22,079 bases of DNA, taken from DASTCC01 sp035711465 (GTDB lineage Bacteria; Acidobacteriota; Vicinamibacteria; Vicinamibacterales; SCN-69-37). This document shows positions 7,333 through 15,670 of this stretch, in pieces. Position numbers and translations under genes: made by a program. The stretch spans positions 1 through 22,079 of the forward strand of contig DASTCC010000496.1 in the NCBI GenBank assembly GCA_035711465.1, given 5' to 3'. Under the pieces are notes generated by a model that had not been told where the DNA came from, ran no database searches, and saw only the letters and a program-made list of their open reading frames with translations. Positions within the stretch are counted from its first letter, which is position 1. Each line of letters opens with the position of its first letter.

Positions 7333-8790
7333 GTGACCGTCTTCACCTTTCTCCTCGGTCCGCCGCTGGCGAGCGCCGCCGTCGCCTTTCTGCTGACGCC
7401 GTACCGGCGCGTCGTCGGCTGGACGAACGTCGCGCTCGCGCTCGTCACGCTCGCGGCGGCGGTGTCGCTGTGGATGCGCCTGCTGGCCGGCGAAGTCGTG
7501 ACCTCGGGACCGCGCGAGTTCCTTCGCGCCGATGCCTTGTCGCTGCTGGTCGCGCTGGCGGTCGCGGCGGTCGGCGTCCTCACCGCGTGGTTCGGCCCGG
7601 GTCTCCACGGCGGCGACGACTACGATCCGGCGCAGGCACGCAAGTACCGGATCGTCAGCAACCTGCTGACGGCGATGATGCTGCTGGCCGTCACCGCGAA
7701 CAACCTCGGGGTGATGTGGATCGCCATCGAGGCGACGACGATTTCCTCGGCGCTGCTGATCCCGCTGCAGGTGACGAAAGCGTCCGTCGAGGCGTCGTGG
7801 AAGTACATCCTCATCGGCTCGGTCGGGATCGCCCTCGCCTTCGGCGGCACGGTGCTCGGCTACTTCGACTTCGTGAACCTGGTCGGCCGGCAGGAGGACG
7901 CGCTCAACTGGACCGTGCTGGTCGCGTCGGCGCCGCGGCTTCATCCGGAGGTCATCCAGCTGGCCTTCGTGTTCATCCTCGTCGGCTACGGCACCAAGGC
8001 CGGTCTGGCGCCGATGCATACCTGGCGGCCGGACGCGTACTCGGAGGCGCCGGCGGCGCTGGCGGCGACGATGTCCGGCGTCGTGCTCGCGGTGGCGATC
8101 TACGCGATCGTCCGGTGGGAGGCCGTGGTCAACGCGGCGGTGGGCGAGTCGTTCACCAACGAGCTGTTCGTCGCGCTCGGCGTGCTCTCGCTCGCCATCG
8201 GATCGTTCAGCCTGGTCATCCAGCGGAACTTCAAACGCATGCTCGCGTACTCGAGCATCGAGCACGTCGGCCTGATGTCGGTGGGGCTCGCGCTCGGCCC
8301 GCTCGGGACGTTCGCCGCGATGCTGCACCTGCTGAACCATGCGCTGGCGAAGTCGATGACGTTCCTGCTCGCCGGACGCGTGCTGCGGCGCTACGGCACC
8401 GCCGAGATCAGTCAGGTCTCCGGGCTGCTGCGCACGATGCCGTGGACCGGCGGCCTGTTCGCCGCCGGCGTGCTCGCGATCATCGGCCTGCCGCCGTTCG
8501 GCCTGTTCATGTCGGAGTTCGCGATTCTGCGCGCCGGCTTCTCCGCCGGGCGTCCGTGGCTGATGGGGATCGTGCTCGCGCTGCTGCTGGTCAGCTTCAT
8601 CTCGATGATCGGCCACCTCAACCGGATGCTGTACGGCCCGCCCACCGAGGGCGTCGCTGCCGGGGAACCGCGGCCGTGGACGCTGGCGCCGCTCGCCCTG
8701 TCGGTGGTGGCGCTCGTCGTCCTCGGCCTCACGCTCCCGCCGTCGGTGGACTCGCTGTTGAAGCAGATCATGGAGATCGGCACGCCATGA
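7333..8790 (+). CDS. hyfF: HyfF-like antiporter-type membrane subunit
   Basis: This 485-residue subunit of the NuoN/NuoM-like proton-channel family is closest to hydrogenase-4 component F and Rv0086 by position and motifs. Channel residues include E133 in WIAIEATT, K222 in GYGTKAGLAPMHTW, and a lysine in the NFKRMLAYSSIEHVG stretch. The helix after the lysine reads HTWRPDAYSEAP, where the family usually has W-L-P-D-A-H-S-E-A-P, so arginine replaces the leucine and tyrosine replaces a histidine often placed on the channel path. These are mild departures. Unlike the two HyfB copies it lacks the C-terminal extra domain. Translation starts at a GTG six bases after HyfE, and the stop overlaps the large-subunit start by ATGA. 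Confidence 0.92.
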   Translation: MTVFTFLLGPPLASAAVAFLLTPYRRVVGWTNVALALVTLAAAVSLWMRLLAGEVVTSGPREFLRADALSLLVALAVAAVGVLTAWFGPGLHGGDDYDPAQARKYRIVSNLLTAMMLLAVTANNLGVMWIAIEATTISSALLIPLQVTKASVEASWKYILIGSVGIALAFGGTVLGYFDFVNLVGRQEDALNWTVLVASAPRLHPEVIQLAFVFILVGYGTKAGLAPMHTWRPDAYSEAPAALAATMSGVVLAVAIYAIVRWEAVVNAAVGESFTNELFVALGVLSLAIGSFSLVIQRNFKRMLAYSSIEHVGLMSVGLALGPLGTFAAMLHLLNHALAKSMTFLLAGRVLRRYGTAEISQVSGLLRTMPWTGGLFAAGVLAIIGLPPFGLFMSEFAILRAGFSAGRPWLMGIVLALLLVSFISMIGHLNRMLYGPPTEGVAAGEPRPWTLAPLALSVVALVVLGLTLPPSVDSLLKQIMEIGTP

Positions 8791-10367
8791 ACGCACGCGT
8801 GTCCGAGCTGCAGCACGCCGTCGTCGAGGCGCATCCCGGCCAGGTGGCCGGGCTGCGCGTGATCCGCGATCACGAACTGCACTGCGCGATCGATCCGGAT
8901 GCCGTCCCCAAGTTGGCGGCGCTCCTGCGCGGCAGGTTCGGCGCCGAGCTCGTGTTCATGGCGGCGGGCGACCGCCGCGCGGATCGCCGGACGTTCGAGG
9001 TGCACTATCTCTTCCGCCCGGCGCGCGAGCCATGGAGCCTGCACGCGACCGCGCCGGTGTCCGCCGAACGGCCCCTCATCACCTCGCTGGCGACGTTTCA
9101 CTATCCGGCCTCGCGGTTCGAGCGCGAGATCTACGACCTGTTCGGCATCTCCGCCGACCGGCATCCGGACCCGCGGCCGCTCGTGCGCCACGGGTTCTGG
9201 CCGGCCGACTATTTTCCGCTGCGCAAGGATGCCGCGCCCCGCGAGTTCACGGACGATGGCCGGCCGTTCCCCTTCGGCGAGGTCGGCGGCGAAGGCGTCT
9301 ACGAGATTCCAGTGGGCCCGATCCACGCCGGCGTGATCGAGCCCGGCCACTTCCGCTTCAGCGTCGTCGGCGAGACGATCATCGACATGAAGTCGCGCCT
9401 GTACTTCACGCACAAGGGCACGGAGAAGCTGTTCGAAGGCCGACGGCCCGAGCAGGGCGTGGAGCTGGCCGAACGCGTGTCGGGCGACACGACGGTCGGC
9501 CACGCGCTCGCATATTGCCAGGCAATCGAGGCGGCAGCCGGCGCCGTGGTGCCGGACCGGGCGCGCCATCTTCGCGTCGTCCTGCTCGAAATGGAGCGGC
9601 TCTACAACCACGTCGGCGACTTCGGCATGATCGCCAACGACACCGGCTACGCGGTCGCGCACTCGCATTGCTTCCGGATCCGCGAGCGGCTGCTGCGGCT
9701 GAACAAGCGGCTCACCGGCAATCGACTTCTGCGTGGCGGCGTCGTGCCCGGCGGCGTCGTCCACGATCTGCCGCCGGATCTCGATCTCGCCGCCGAGCTG
9801 GTGTCGGTCCTCCGCGACTTCGACGAGATCGCCGAGCTGACGCTGGCCAACACGCTGGTGATGGATCGGTTGGAGGGCACGGGCACGCTGACGACGGAGA
9901 TCGCGCGGGACCATGGCGTGCTCGGCTACGTCGCCCGCGCGTCAGGAATCGATGCCGACGTCCGGCGCGATTATCCCTTCGCGGCCTACGGCGCGCTGCG
10001 TTTCCGCGTGCCGGTGTTCACCACCGGCGACGTCAAGGCGCGAACGCTGGTTCGGCTCGAGGAAGCGCGCGAGTCGGTCGGGCTCATCCGTCAGGCGATC
10101 GCCGCATTGCCCGACGGGCCGCTGCAGGTGCCGATCGGCCGGCTGCCCGCGTACGAGCCGGCCTGGAGCTTCGTCGAAGGTTGGCGCGGGGCCGTGGTCC
10201 ACTGGGTGACGGCCGACGCCGACGGCGCGCTGGATCGGGTCAAGATCATGGACCCGTCGTTCCTCAACTGGCGGCCGCTGTCGTACGCGCTGCTGAAGAA
10301 CATCGTTCCGGACTTCCCGCTCTGCAATAAGTCGTTCAACCAGTCCTACTCCGGCAACGACCTGTAG
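8787..10367 (+). CDS. HycE-like large subunit lacking the Ni-Fe cysteines (Ehr type)
   Basis: This 526-residue fusion has a NuoC-like domain (about 1-150, with the ASRFEREIYDLFGI signature at 108-121) and a NuoD/HycE-like domain from about 170 (GPIHAGVIEPGHFRF at 177-191, THKGTEKLFEG at 208-218). In true [NiFe] hydrogenases the nickel is held by two CxxC pairs. Here the first motif reads ERVSGDTTVGHA (229-240), with S232 and T235 where HycE has cysteines. The C-terminal DPCxxC is replaced by the ending CNKSFNQSYSGNDL, with S520 and G523 in the cysteine positions. H2 chemistry is therefore very unlikely. The protein more likely binds a quinone or another acceptor, as in complex I or Ehr complexes. 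The ending resembles that of Rv0087. The start overlaps the HyfF stop (ATGA), which makes this the last gene of the complex. Confidence 0.93.
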   Translation: MNARVSELQHAVVEAHPGQVAGLRVIRDHELHCAIDPDAVPKLAALLRGRFGAELVFMAAGDRRADRRTFEVHYLFRPAREPWSLHATAPVSAERPLITSLATFHYPASRFEREIYDLFGISADRHPDPRPLVRHGFWPADYFPLRKDAAPREFTDDGRPFPFGEVGGEGVYEIPVGPIHAGVIEPGHFRFSVVGETIIDMKSRLYFTHKGTEKLFEGRRPEQGVELAERVSGDTTVGHALAYCQAIEAAAGAVVPDRARHLRVVLLEMERLYNHVGDFGMIANDTGYAVAHSHCFRIRERLLRLNKRLTGNRLLRGGVVPGGVVHDLPPDLDLAAELVSVLRDFDEIAELTLANTLVMDRLEGTGTLTTEIARDHGVLGYVARASGIDADVRRDYPFAAYGALRFRVPVFTTGDVKARTLVRLEEARESVGLIRQAIAALPDGPLQVPIGRLPAYEPAWSFVEGWRGAVVHWVTADADGALDRVKIMDPSFLNWRPLSYALLKNIVPDFPLCNKSFNQSYSGNDL

Positions 10368-10402
10368 CACGGCCGGAACCACCTCACGGTAGCATCACGT
10401 GA

Positions 10403-13096
10403 GTGATCGGTCTCGTCCTCTCGCCGTTCGTGGTCGCGATCCTCGCGGCCTGGCTGGCGAGCCGGTATCCGCGGTGGACCGCCGCGCTTGCTGGCTGGCC
10501 GGCCGTGCTCTGCGCCGTCTTCGCCAACGAGATGCGCAACGCGATCGCCGGCGGCCCGCGCCTCGTCGAGTTGCCGTGGGCGCCATCGCTCGGGTTGTCG
10601 CTGTCGTTCAACCTCGACGGCCTGGGGCTGTTGTTCGCGACGCTGATCACCGGCATCGGTGCGCTCGTCGTTCTCTACGCCAGCCGCTACCTCGAGGGCC
10701 ACGCGCAGGCGGGACGCTTCTACGCCTCGCTGTTCGCGTTCATGGGCGCGATGCTCGGCACGGTGCTCAGCGACAACGTCCTGACGCTGTTCGTGTTCTG
10801 GGAGCTGACCGGCTTCACGTCGTACCTGCTGATCGGCTTCGAGCACGAGCGGGCCGGCGCGCGATCGGCGGCGCTGCAGGCGTTGATCGTCACGGGTGCC
10901 GGCGGCCTGGCGCTGCTCGCGGCGGGCGTGCTGCTTGCCGGCGTCTCGGGCACGACGAGTCTCGCGTCGATGGTGGCCGAGCGCGCATCGATCGTCGCCA
11001 GTCCCTTCTACGGCGCCATCGCCGGGCTGGTGCTCCTCGCCGCGTTCACGAAATCGGCGCAGGTGCCGTTCCATTTCTGGCTGCCGAACGCGATGGCGGC
11101 GCCGACGCCGGTCAGCGCCTACCTCCACTCCGCGACGATGGTGAAGGCCGGCGTGTACCTCGTGGCGAGGATGACGCCCGTGCTCGGATGGACGACCGCG
11201 TGGACGACCGCCGTCACGCTGGCGGGCGCGGCGACGATGGTCCTCGGCGCCTATCGCTCCGTCCAGGAAACCGACCTCAAGCGGATCCTCGCGTACTCGA
11301 CGGTGAGCGCGCTCGGCGTGCTGACGATGCTCCTCGGGGTGGGCACCCGCGAAGCGATCATCGCGGCGCTCGTGTATCTGGTCGCGCATGCGGGCTACAA
11401 AGGCGCGCTCTTTCTGGTCGCAGGCGCCATCGAGCACGAGACCGGCACGCGCGATCTCTCCGCCCTCGCGGGACTGCGCCGCGCGATGCCGCTCACCGCG
11501 CTGGCGGGCGGCGCCGCCGCGCTCTCGATGGCCGGCGTGCCGCTGACGCTTGGATTCGTCGGCAAGGACGGCGCCTACGACGCGTTGCTTGGTGCCACGC
11601 ACTGGTTTCCGTGGCCGTTGGCGTTGATGGTCCTCGCCAGCATTCTGCTCGGGCTGGCAGGAGTGATGGCGGGCGTGCTGCCATTTCGCGGAGAGGCGCC
11701 GTCCGAGAGGGCGATTCACGATCCCGCGTGGCCGCTCTGGCTGCCGCCGCTGCTTCTGGCCGCAGGCGGTCTCGTCGCCGGCATCGCGCCGTGGATCGTG
11801 AGCGCCCCGCTGTCGGCGGCGGCCACGGCCATCGCCGGTATGCCGCTGGATGCCACGTTGAGCGCATGGCACGGGCTTACGCCGGCGCTGCTGCTGAGCG
11901 CGCTCACGCTCGCCGCCGTCGGGCTCGCGTACCTGGTGCACGCCGCCGTCCGGACGGGGACGTGGAAGCCACGATGGGGCAGCGAGGATCTGTACGAAGG
12001 TGCGCTGATCGGACTGGGCGCCGCCAGCCGCGCCATCGGCCCGCCGCTGCACGGCGCGTCACTCCGGACCTACGTCATGGTCATCGTCGTCGCGTCAGTC
12101 CTGATCGGAGGCGCGGCCCTGCTCAGCGATGCGGGTCCCATCTCGGCGGCGCCGCGCACCAGCGTCAGGGTTCACGACGTGCTGATCGTGTTGCTCATCG
12201 TCGGCGGCGCGATCGCGGCGGCCATGGCGCGATCGACGATGTCGGCGGTGCTGGCGCTTGGCGCGGTCGGCTACGGCGTCGCGTTCCTGTTCCTCAACTT
12301 CGGCGCGCCCGATCTCGCGATGACGCAGTTCTCGGTGGAAACCCTTACCGTGCTCATCTACGTGCTCGTCTTTCGTCATTTCCGCGGATTCGGGCAGCTG
12401 TCGCCACGGCTGGTGCGAGCCCGCGACGTGCTGATCGCCGCCGGCATCGGCATCTTCATTGGCGGATTGCTCGGGTCGGTGGCGACGACGGAGACGGCGC
12501 CAAGACTGCGGGAGTATTTTGCGCAATTCGGACCGACCCTGGGCCACGGGCGGAACATCGTCAACGTCATCCTGGTCGACTTCCGCGCGTTCGACACGCT
12601 CGGCGAGATTACGGTGCTCGCGACGGCGGCGCTGGGGGTGCGGGCGCTGATGCGTCTCGCGGCCGACGGCCGATCCGATCATCAACCCGTCCCCCCGGTG
12701 GCATCGCCGATCTTCCGGACGGCGGCGCGGCTGCTGATGCCGCTGCTGCTCGTGTTCGCGGTGTTCCTCCTGCTGCGCGGCCACAACCAGCCTGGCGGCG
12801 GCTTCGTCGGCGGCCTGATCGCGGCCGCCGCCTTCGCGCTCTACGGCATCGCCTTCGGCGTCCACCGCGCGCGGCAGGCGCTGCCGGCCAGGCCGCTGAC
12901 GCTTCTCGGGGCCGGGCTCGTGATCGCACTCGCGAGCGGCGTGCCCGCGGCGCTTCTCGGGCAGCCGTTCCTGACGGCGATCTGGCCTCCCGCATTCGGG
13001 TCGATCGGTACCCCCGCGGTGTTCGACGTCGGCGTCTTCCTCGTGGTCGCGGGCGTGGTGTTGATGATGATCTTCAGCCTCGCGGAGGAGTCCTAG
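10403..13096 (+). CDS. mrpA: Fused MrpA-MrpB subunit of a Na+/H+ antiporter
   Basis: This 897-residue protein combines three blocks. Residues 1 to about 500 are the NuoL-like MrpA channel domain, with E134 in VFWELTG, K217 in AFTKSAQVPFHFWLP, H242 and K248 in HSATMVKAGVYL. Around 590-660 is the NuoJ/MbhD-like DUF4040 block (RVHDVLIVLLIVGG to FLNFGAPDLAMTQFSVETL). From about 770 to the end is an MrpB domain (LLMPLLLVFAVFLLLRGHNQPGGGF). Fusion of A and B is typical of group 2 mrp operons (Pha/Sha type). Mrp antiporters exchange Na+ (or K+) for H+ across the inner membrane and need all their subunits. The GTG start lies 35 bases after the HycE-like gene with no good ribosome binding site, and no terminator is visible between, so readthrough is expected. 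Confidence 0.95.
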   Translation: MIGLVLSPFVVAILAAWLASRYPRWTAALAGWPAVLCAVFANEMRNAIAGGPRLVELPWAPSLGLSLSFNLDGLGLLFATLITGIGALVVLYASRYLEGHAQAGRFYASLFAFMGAMLGTVLSDNVLTLFVFWELTGFTSYLLIGFEHERAGARSAALQALIVTGAGGLALLAAGVLLAGVSGTTSLASMVAERASIVASPFYGAIAGLVLLAAFTKSAQVPFHFWLPNAMAAPTPVSAYLHSATMVKAGVYLVARMTPVLGWTTAWTTAVTLAGAATMVLGAYRSVQETDLKRILAYSTVSALGVLTMLLGVGTREAIIAALVYLVAHAGYKGALFLVAGAIEHETGTRDLSALAGLRRAMPLTALAGGAAALSMAGVPLTLGFVGKDGAYDALLGATHWFPWPLALMVLASILLGLAGVMAGVLPFRGEAPSERAIHDPAWPLWLPPLLLAAGGLVAGIAPWIVSAPLSAAATAIAGMPLDATLSAWHGLTPALLLSALTLAAVGLAYLVHAAVRTGTWKPRWGSEDLYEGALIGLGAASRAIGPPLHGASLRTYVMVIVVASVLIGGAALLSDAGPISAAPRTSVRVHDVLIVLLIVGGAIAAAMARSTMSAVLALGAVGYGVAFLFLNFGAPDLAMTQFSVETLTVLIYVLVFRHFRGFGQLSPRLVRARDVLIAAGIGIFIGGLLGSVATTETAPRLREYFAQFGPTLGHGRNIVNVILVDFRAFDTLGEITVLATAALGVRALMRLAADGRSDHQPVPPVASPIFRTAARLLMPLLLVFAVFLLLRGHNQPGGGFVGGLIAAAAFALYGIAFGVHRARQALPARPLTLLGAGLVIALASGVPAALLGQPFLTAIWPPAFGSIGTPAVFDVGVFLVVAGVVLMMIFSLAEES

Positions 13097-13441
13097 ATGG
13101 AAGTCCTGCTCGCGATGGCATGTGGAGTGCTGTACGCCGCCGGCATCTATCTGATGCTGCGACGCCGCCTCGCCCAGCTCATCATCGGCCTCGGCCTGGT
13201 CGCGAACGGGACGAACCTGCTCATCTTCACCGCCGGCGGACTGACCCGCGCCCGGCCGCCGGTGGTCGACGCAGGCGCCGTGACGCTCGCGCCGCCGTAC
13301 GCCGATCCGGTTCCGCAGGCCCTCGTCCTGACGGCGATCGTGATCGGGTTCGGCCTCACCGCATTTGCGCTGGTGCTGGCGCATCGCGTGCACTCGGCCG
13401 TCGGCAGCGACGATGTCGACGACCTCGGGCGGGAGCGATGA
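13097..13441 (+). CDS. mrpC: MrpC subunit (NuoK-like) of the Na+/H+ antiporter
   Basis: This 114-residue protein has three predicted membrane helices and matches MrpC/MnhC. Helix two contains GLGLVANGTNLLIF, and helix three follows the diagnostic DPVPQALVLTAIVIGFG motif. MrpC is the counterpart of NuoK and sits beside MrpA in the membrane. Its ATG follows the MrpA-B stop codon immediately and its stop overlaps the MrpD start by four bases. The tail is acidic and soluble (GSDDVDDLGRER). Length is normal for the family. Confidence 0.95.
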   Translation: MEVLLAMACGVLYAAGIYLMLRRRLAQLIIGLGLVANGTNLLIFTAGGLTRARPPVVDAGAVTLAPPYADPVPQALVLTAIVIGFGLTAFALVLAHRVHSAVGSDDVDDLGRER

Positions 13442-14919
13442 GAAGTCTGGTGCTTCCGATCCTCGTGCCATTCTCGACGGCGGCGATCTTGATGCTCGCG
13501 TCGAGACGGCCCGCGCTCCAGCGTCAGATTGCGCTCGCCGGTTCGCTGCTGCTCCTGCTCAGCGCGGTGGCGGTGTTCCTGCGGGTGAACGCCGCAGGCG
13601 TTCAGGTGCTGCAGATCGGCGGCTGGCCGGCCCCGTTCGGCATCACGCTGGTGGCCGACCTGCTGGCGGCAATCATGGTCGTCGCGGTCGGCGTGGTCGG
13701 GACGGCGGTTTCGATCGTCGCCTTCTCGGGCGTCGATCCGCGGCGCGAGGCCTTCGGCTACCACCCGCTGCTGCAGATCCTGCTGATGGGCGTCGCCGGC
13801 GCGTTCCTGACGGGCGATTTCTTCAACCTCTACGTGTGGTTCGAAGTGATGCTCGTCGCGTCCTTCGTGCTGATGGCGCTCAACCGCACGCGCGAGCAGA
13901 TGGCGGCGGCGTTCAAGTACGTCACGATGAATCTGATTGCGTCCTCCATTTTCCTCACCGCCCTCGGTCTGTTGTACGGCGCCACCGGCACGCTCAACAT
14001 GGCGGAGCTGGCGCGCATCTGGCCGACGATCACGACGCCCGGCATCGACACCGTGCTCGCGGCGCTGTTCCTGATCGCGTTCAGCATCAAGGCGGGGCTG
14101 TTCCCGTTGTTCTTCTGGCTGCCGGCCTCGTATCACGCGCCGCCGGCGCCGATTGGCGCCGCGTTCGCCGGGCTCCTCACCAAGGTTGGCGTCTACGCGT
14201 TGATCCGCGTCTTCACGCTGCTGTTTCACAGCGCTCCGCCGGCGCTCTTCACCCTGCTCCTCGCGATGTCGGCGGCGACGATGGTGATTGGTCTCGTGGC
14301 GGCGCTGAACGAACGCGACTTCCGCCGCGTGCTCTCGTTCAACCTCGTCGGCCACATCGGCTACACCACGGCAAGTCTCAGTCTGCTCACGCCCGCGGCG
14401 CTGGCCGGCGCGATCTTCTACGTCGTCCATCACGTCGCCGTGATCACCAATCTCTTCCTCGTCAGCGGCGTCATGCTGCGCCTGCGCCGCACGACGGACA
14501 TCGCCGGCCTGGGAGGGTTGTATCGCGATCAACCGCTGTTCTCGGCGCTGGCGATGATCCCGATCTTTTCGCTCGCAGGAGTGCCGCCGTTGTCAGGCTT
14601 CCTCGGGAAGCTGGCGATTCTCGAAGGCACGATCGCCGCAGGCGCGTACGGGATCAGCGCGGTCGTGCTCGTAGTCGGGCTGCTGACGTTGCTGTCGATG
14701 GGACGACTGTGGGCGGACGGCTTCTGGCGGCCCGCGGGCGATCGGCGGGATCTGGCGGCGCCAGGCGCGCCGTATCTCCTGGCGATCGCGTTCCTCGGTC
14801 TCGTGACGATCGGGATGACGTTTGGCGCCGGGCCGCTCTTCGACGTGACGTCGCGCGGCGCCGCGCAGCTGCTGCAGCGTGACGAGTACATCCGCGCCGT
14901 GCTCGGAGGCGGCTTCTGA
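13438..14919 (+). CDS. mrpD: MrpD subunit (NuoM/NuoN-like) of the Na+/H+ antiporter
   Basis: This 493-residue antiporter-like subunit matches MrpD in length and motifs. E136 in VWFEVMLVASF and K218 in AFSIKAGLFPLFFWLP correspond closely in number and context to the essential E137 and K219 of Bacillus MrpD. Further marks are LTKVGVYALIRV, RDFRRVLSFNLVGHIGY and the PPLSGFLGKLAILEG loop, with a lysine in the last helix region. It forms the second cation/proton channel of the Mrp complex. The start is an ATGA overlap with mrpC, and the stop shares one base with the mrpE start (TGATG). There are no signs of damage. Confidence 0.95.
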   Translation: MRSLVLPILVPFSTAAILMLASRRPALQRQIALAGSLLLLLSAVAVFLRVNAAGVQVLQIGGWPAPFGITLVADLLAAIMVVAVGVVGTAVSIVAFSGVDPRREAFGYHPLLQILLMGVAGAFLTGDFFNLYVWFEVMLVASFVLMALNRTREQMAAAFKYVTMNLIASSIFLTALGLLYGATGTLNMAELARIWPTITTPGIDTVLAALFLIAFSIKAGLFPLFFWLPASYHAPPAPIGAAFAGLLTKVGVYALIRVFTLLFHSAPPALFTLLLAMSAATMVIGLVAALNERDFRRVLSFNLVGHIGYTTASLSLLTPAALAGAIFYVVHHVAVITNLFLVSGVMLRLRRTTDIAGLGGLYRDQPLFSALAMIPIFSLAGVPPLSGFLGKLAILEGTIAAGAYGISAVVLVVGLLTLLSMGRLWADGFWRPAGDRRDLAAPGAPYLLAIAFLGLVTIGMTFGAGPLFDVTSRGAAQLLQRDEYIRAVLGGGF

Positions 14920-15395
14920 TGTTGCTCGGCAGCATTCTGCTGGCGCTCGCCTGGGCGGCGCTGCAAGGCGAGATGACGCTGACGAACCTGATCGTCGGCT
15001 ACGGCGTCGGCTACGGCGTGCTGGCCCTCCTGGCCAGGGGCGGCGTGATGCCATCGACCCTCGTCGCGCGCACCACCCACGCGCTGTCTCTGGCCGGGTT
15101 CTTCGCGTGGGAACTGCTGCTCGCGAACTTTCGCGTCGCCGCCGACGTGCTGCGCGGGCACCGCATCGTGCCGGCCGTCGTCGCGATCCCGCTCGACGTC
15201 ACCACGGACGGCGAGATCCTGCTGCTGTCGATGCTCATCAACATCACGCCAGGCAGCGTGACCATCGACCTGTCGGACGATCGGCGGACGTTGTACGTGC
15301 ACGTCATGCACATGGAGAGCGCCGAGCGCACGCGACACGAGATCAAGAGCGGCTTCGAACGCCGCATCAAGCTGTTGTTCGAATCGACGGATTAG
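14919..15395 (+). CDS. mrpE: MrpE subunit of the Na+/H+ antiporter
   Basis: This 158-residue protein fits MrpE/MnhE. Two or three N-terminal membrane helices are followed by a cytoplasmic domain with the family pattern SMLINITPGSVTIDLSDD and a YVHVMHM strand. MrpE has no complex I counterpart and is required for Mrp assembly in the organisms where it has been tested. The start codon overlaps the mrpD stop by one base. The C-terminus is basic then acidic (GFERRIKLLFESTD). Eight bases separate it from mrpF. Confidence 0.94.
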   Translation: MLLGSILLALAWAALQGEMTLTNLIVGYGVGYGVLALLARGGVMPSTLVARTTHALSLAGFFAWELLLANFRVAADVLRGHRIVPAVVAIPLDVTTDGEILLLSMLINITPGSVTIDLSDDRRTLYVHVMHMESAERTRHEIKSGFERRIKLLFESTD

Positions 15396-15403
15396 GGGGA
15401 ATC

Positions 15404-15670
15404 ATGCTCGACGCCGTTTCGGAGATTACGCTGGTGACGCTCGGCGTGGCGCTGCTCGTCGCCTTCATTCGCCTGGTCAAAGGGCCGACGCTGCCGGATC
15501 GCATCGTCGCGATGGATTTGTTCGGCGTCCTGGTCGTCGGACTGATCGTCGTCCTCGCGGGATCGAGCCGCGTGCATGCGACGCTCGACGCAGCGCTCGT
15601 GATCGCACTGGTCGGCTTCCTCGGCACCATCGCCTACGCCACCTACGTCGAACGGGGAGATCCACAGTGA
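15404..15670 (+). CDS. mrpF: MrpF subunit of the Na+/H+ antiporter
   Basis: This 88-residue, three-helix protein has the MrpF hallmark KGPTLPDRIVAMDLFGV at 26-42, including the proline-aspartate pair and D38. The later helix ALVIALVGFLGTIAYATYVERG ends in the usual short charged tail. The ATG at 15404 was chosen because AGGGGGA at 15394-15400 is the best ribosome binding site in the operon and because this start gives the standard family length. The stop overlaps the mrpG start (GTGA). Confidence 0.94.
   Translation: MLDAVSEITLVTLGVALLVAFIRLVKGPTLPDRIVAMDLFGVLVVGLIVVLAGSSRVHATLDAALVIALVGFLGTIAYATYVERGDPQ

Noticed and set aside
8787..10367. A working [NiFe] hydrogenase or formate hydrogenlyase
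   Set aside because: All four nickel-binding cysteines are replaced, there is no formate dehydrogenase or HycF-like subunit, and no hydrogenase maturation gene or C-terminal protease processing site is visible.
10395..10402. TCACGTGA palindrome just before mrpA as an operator
   Set aside because: An 8-base palindrome in GC-rich DNA is not rare, no promoter elements accompany it, and tight gene spacing favours readthrough.
1556..12052. Long minus-strand open frames opposite the operon (such as 1556-3067, 3576-5930, 6382-8796, 8412-9914, 10346-12052)
   Set aside because: Their products are dominated by Arg, Gln, Glu, Asp and His and mirror the hydrophobic codons of the membrane genes on the other strand. 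No motifs, no start signals.
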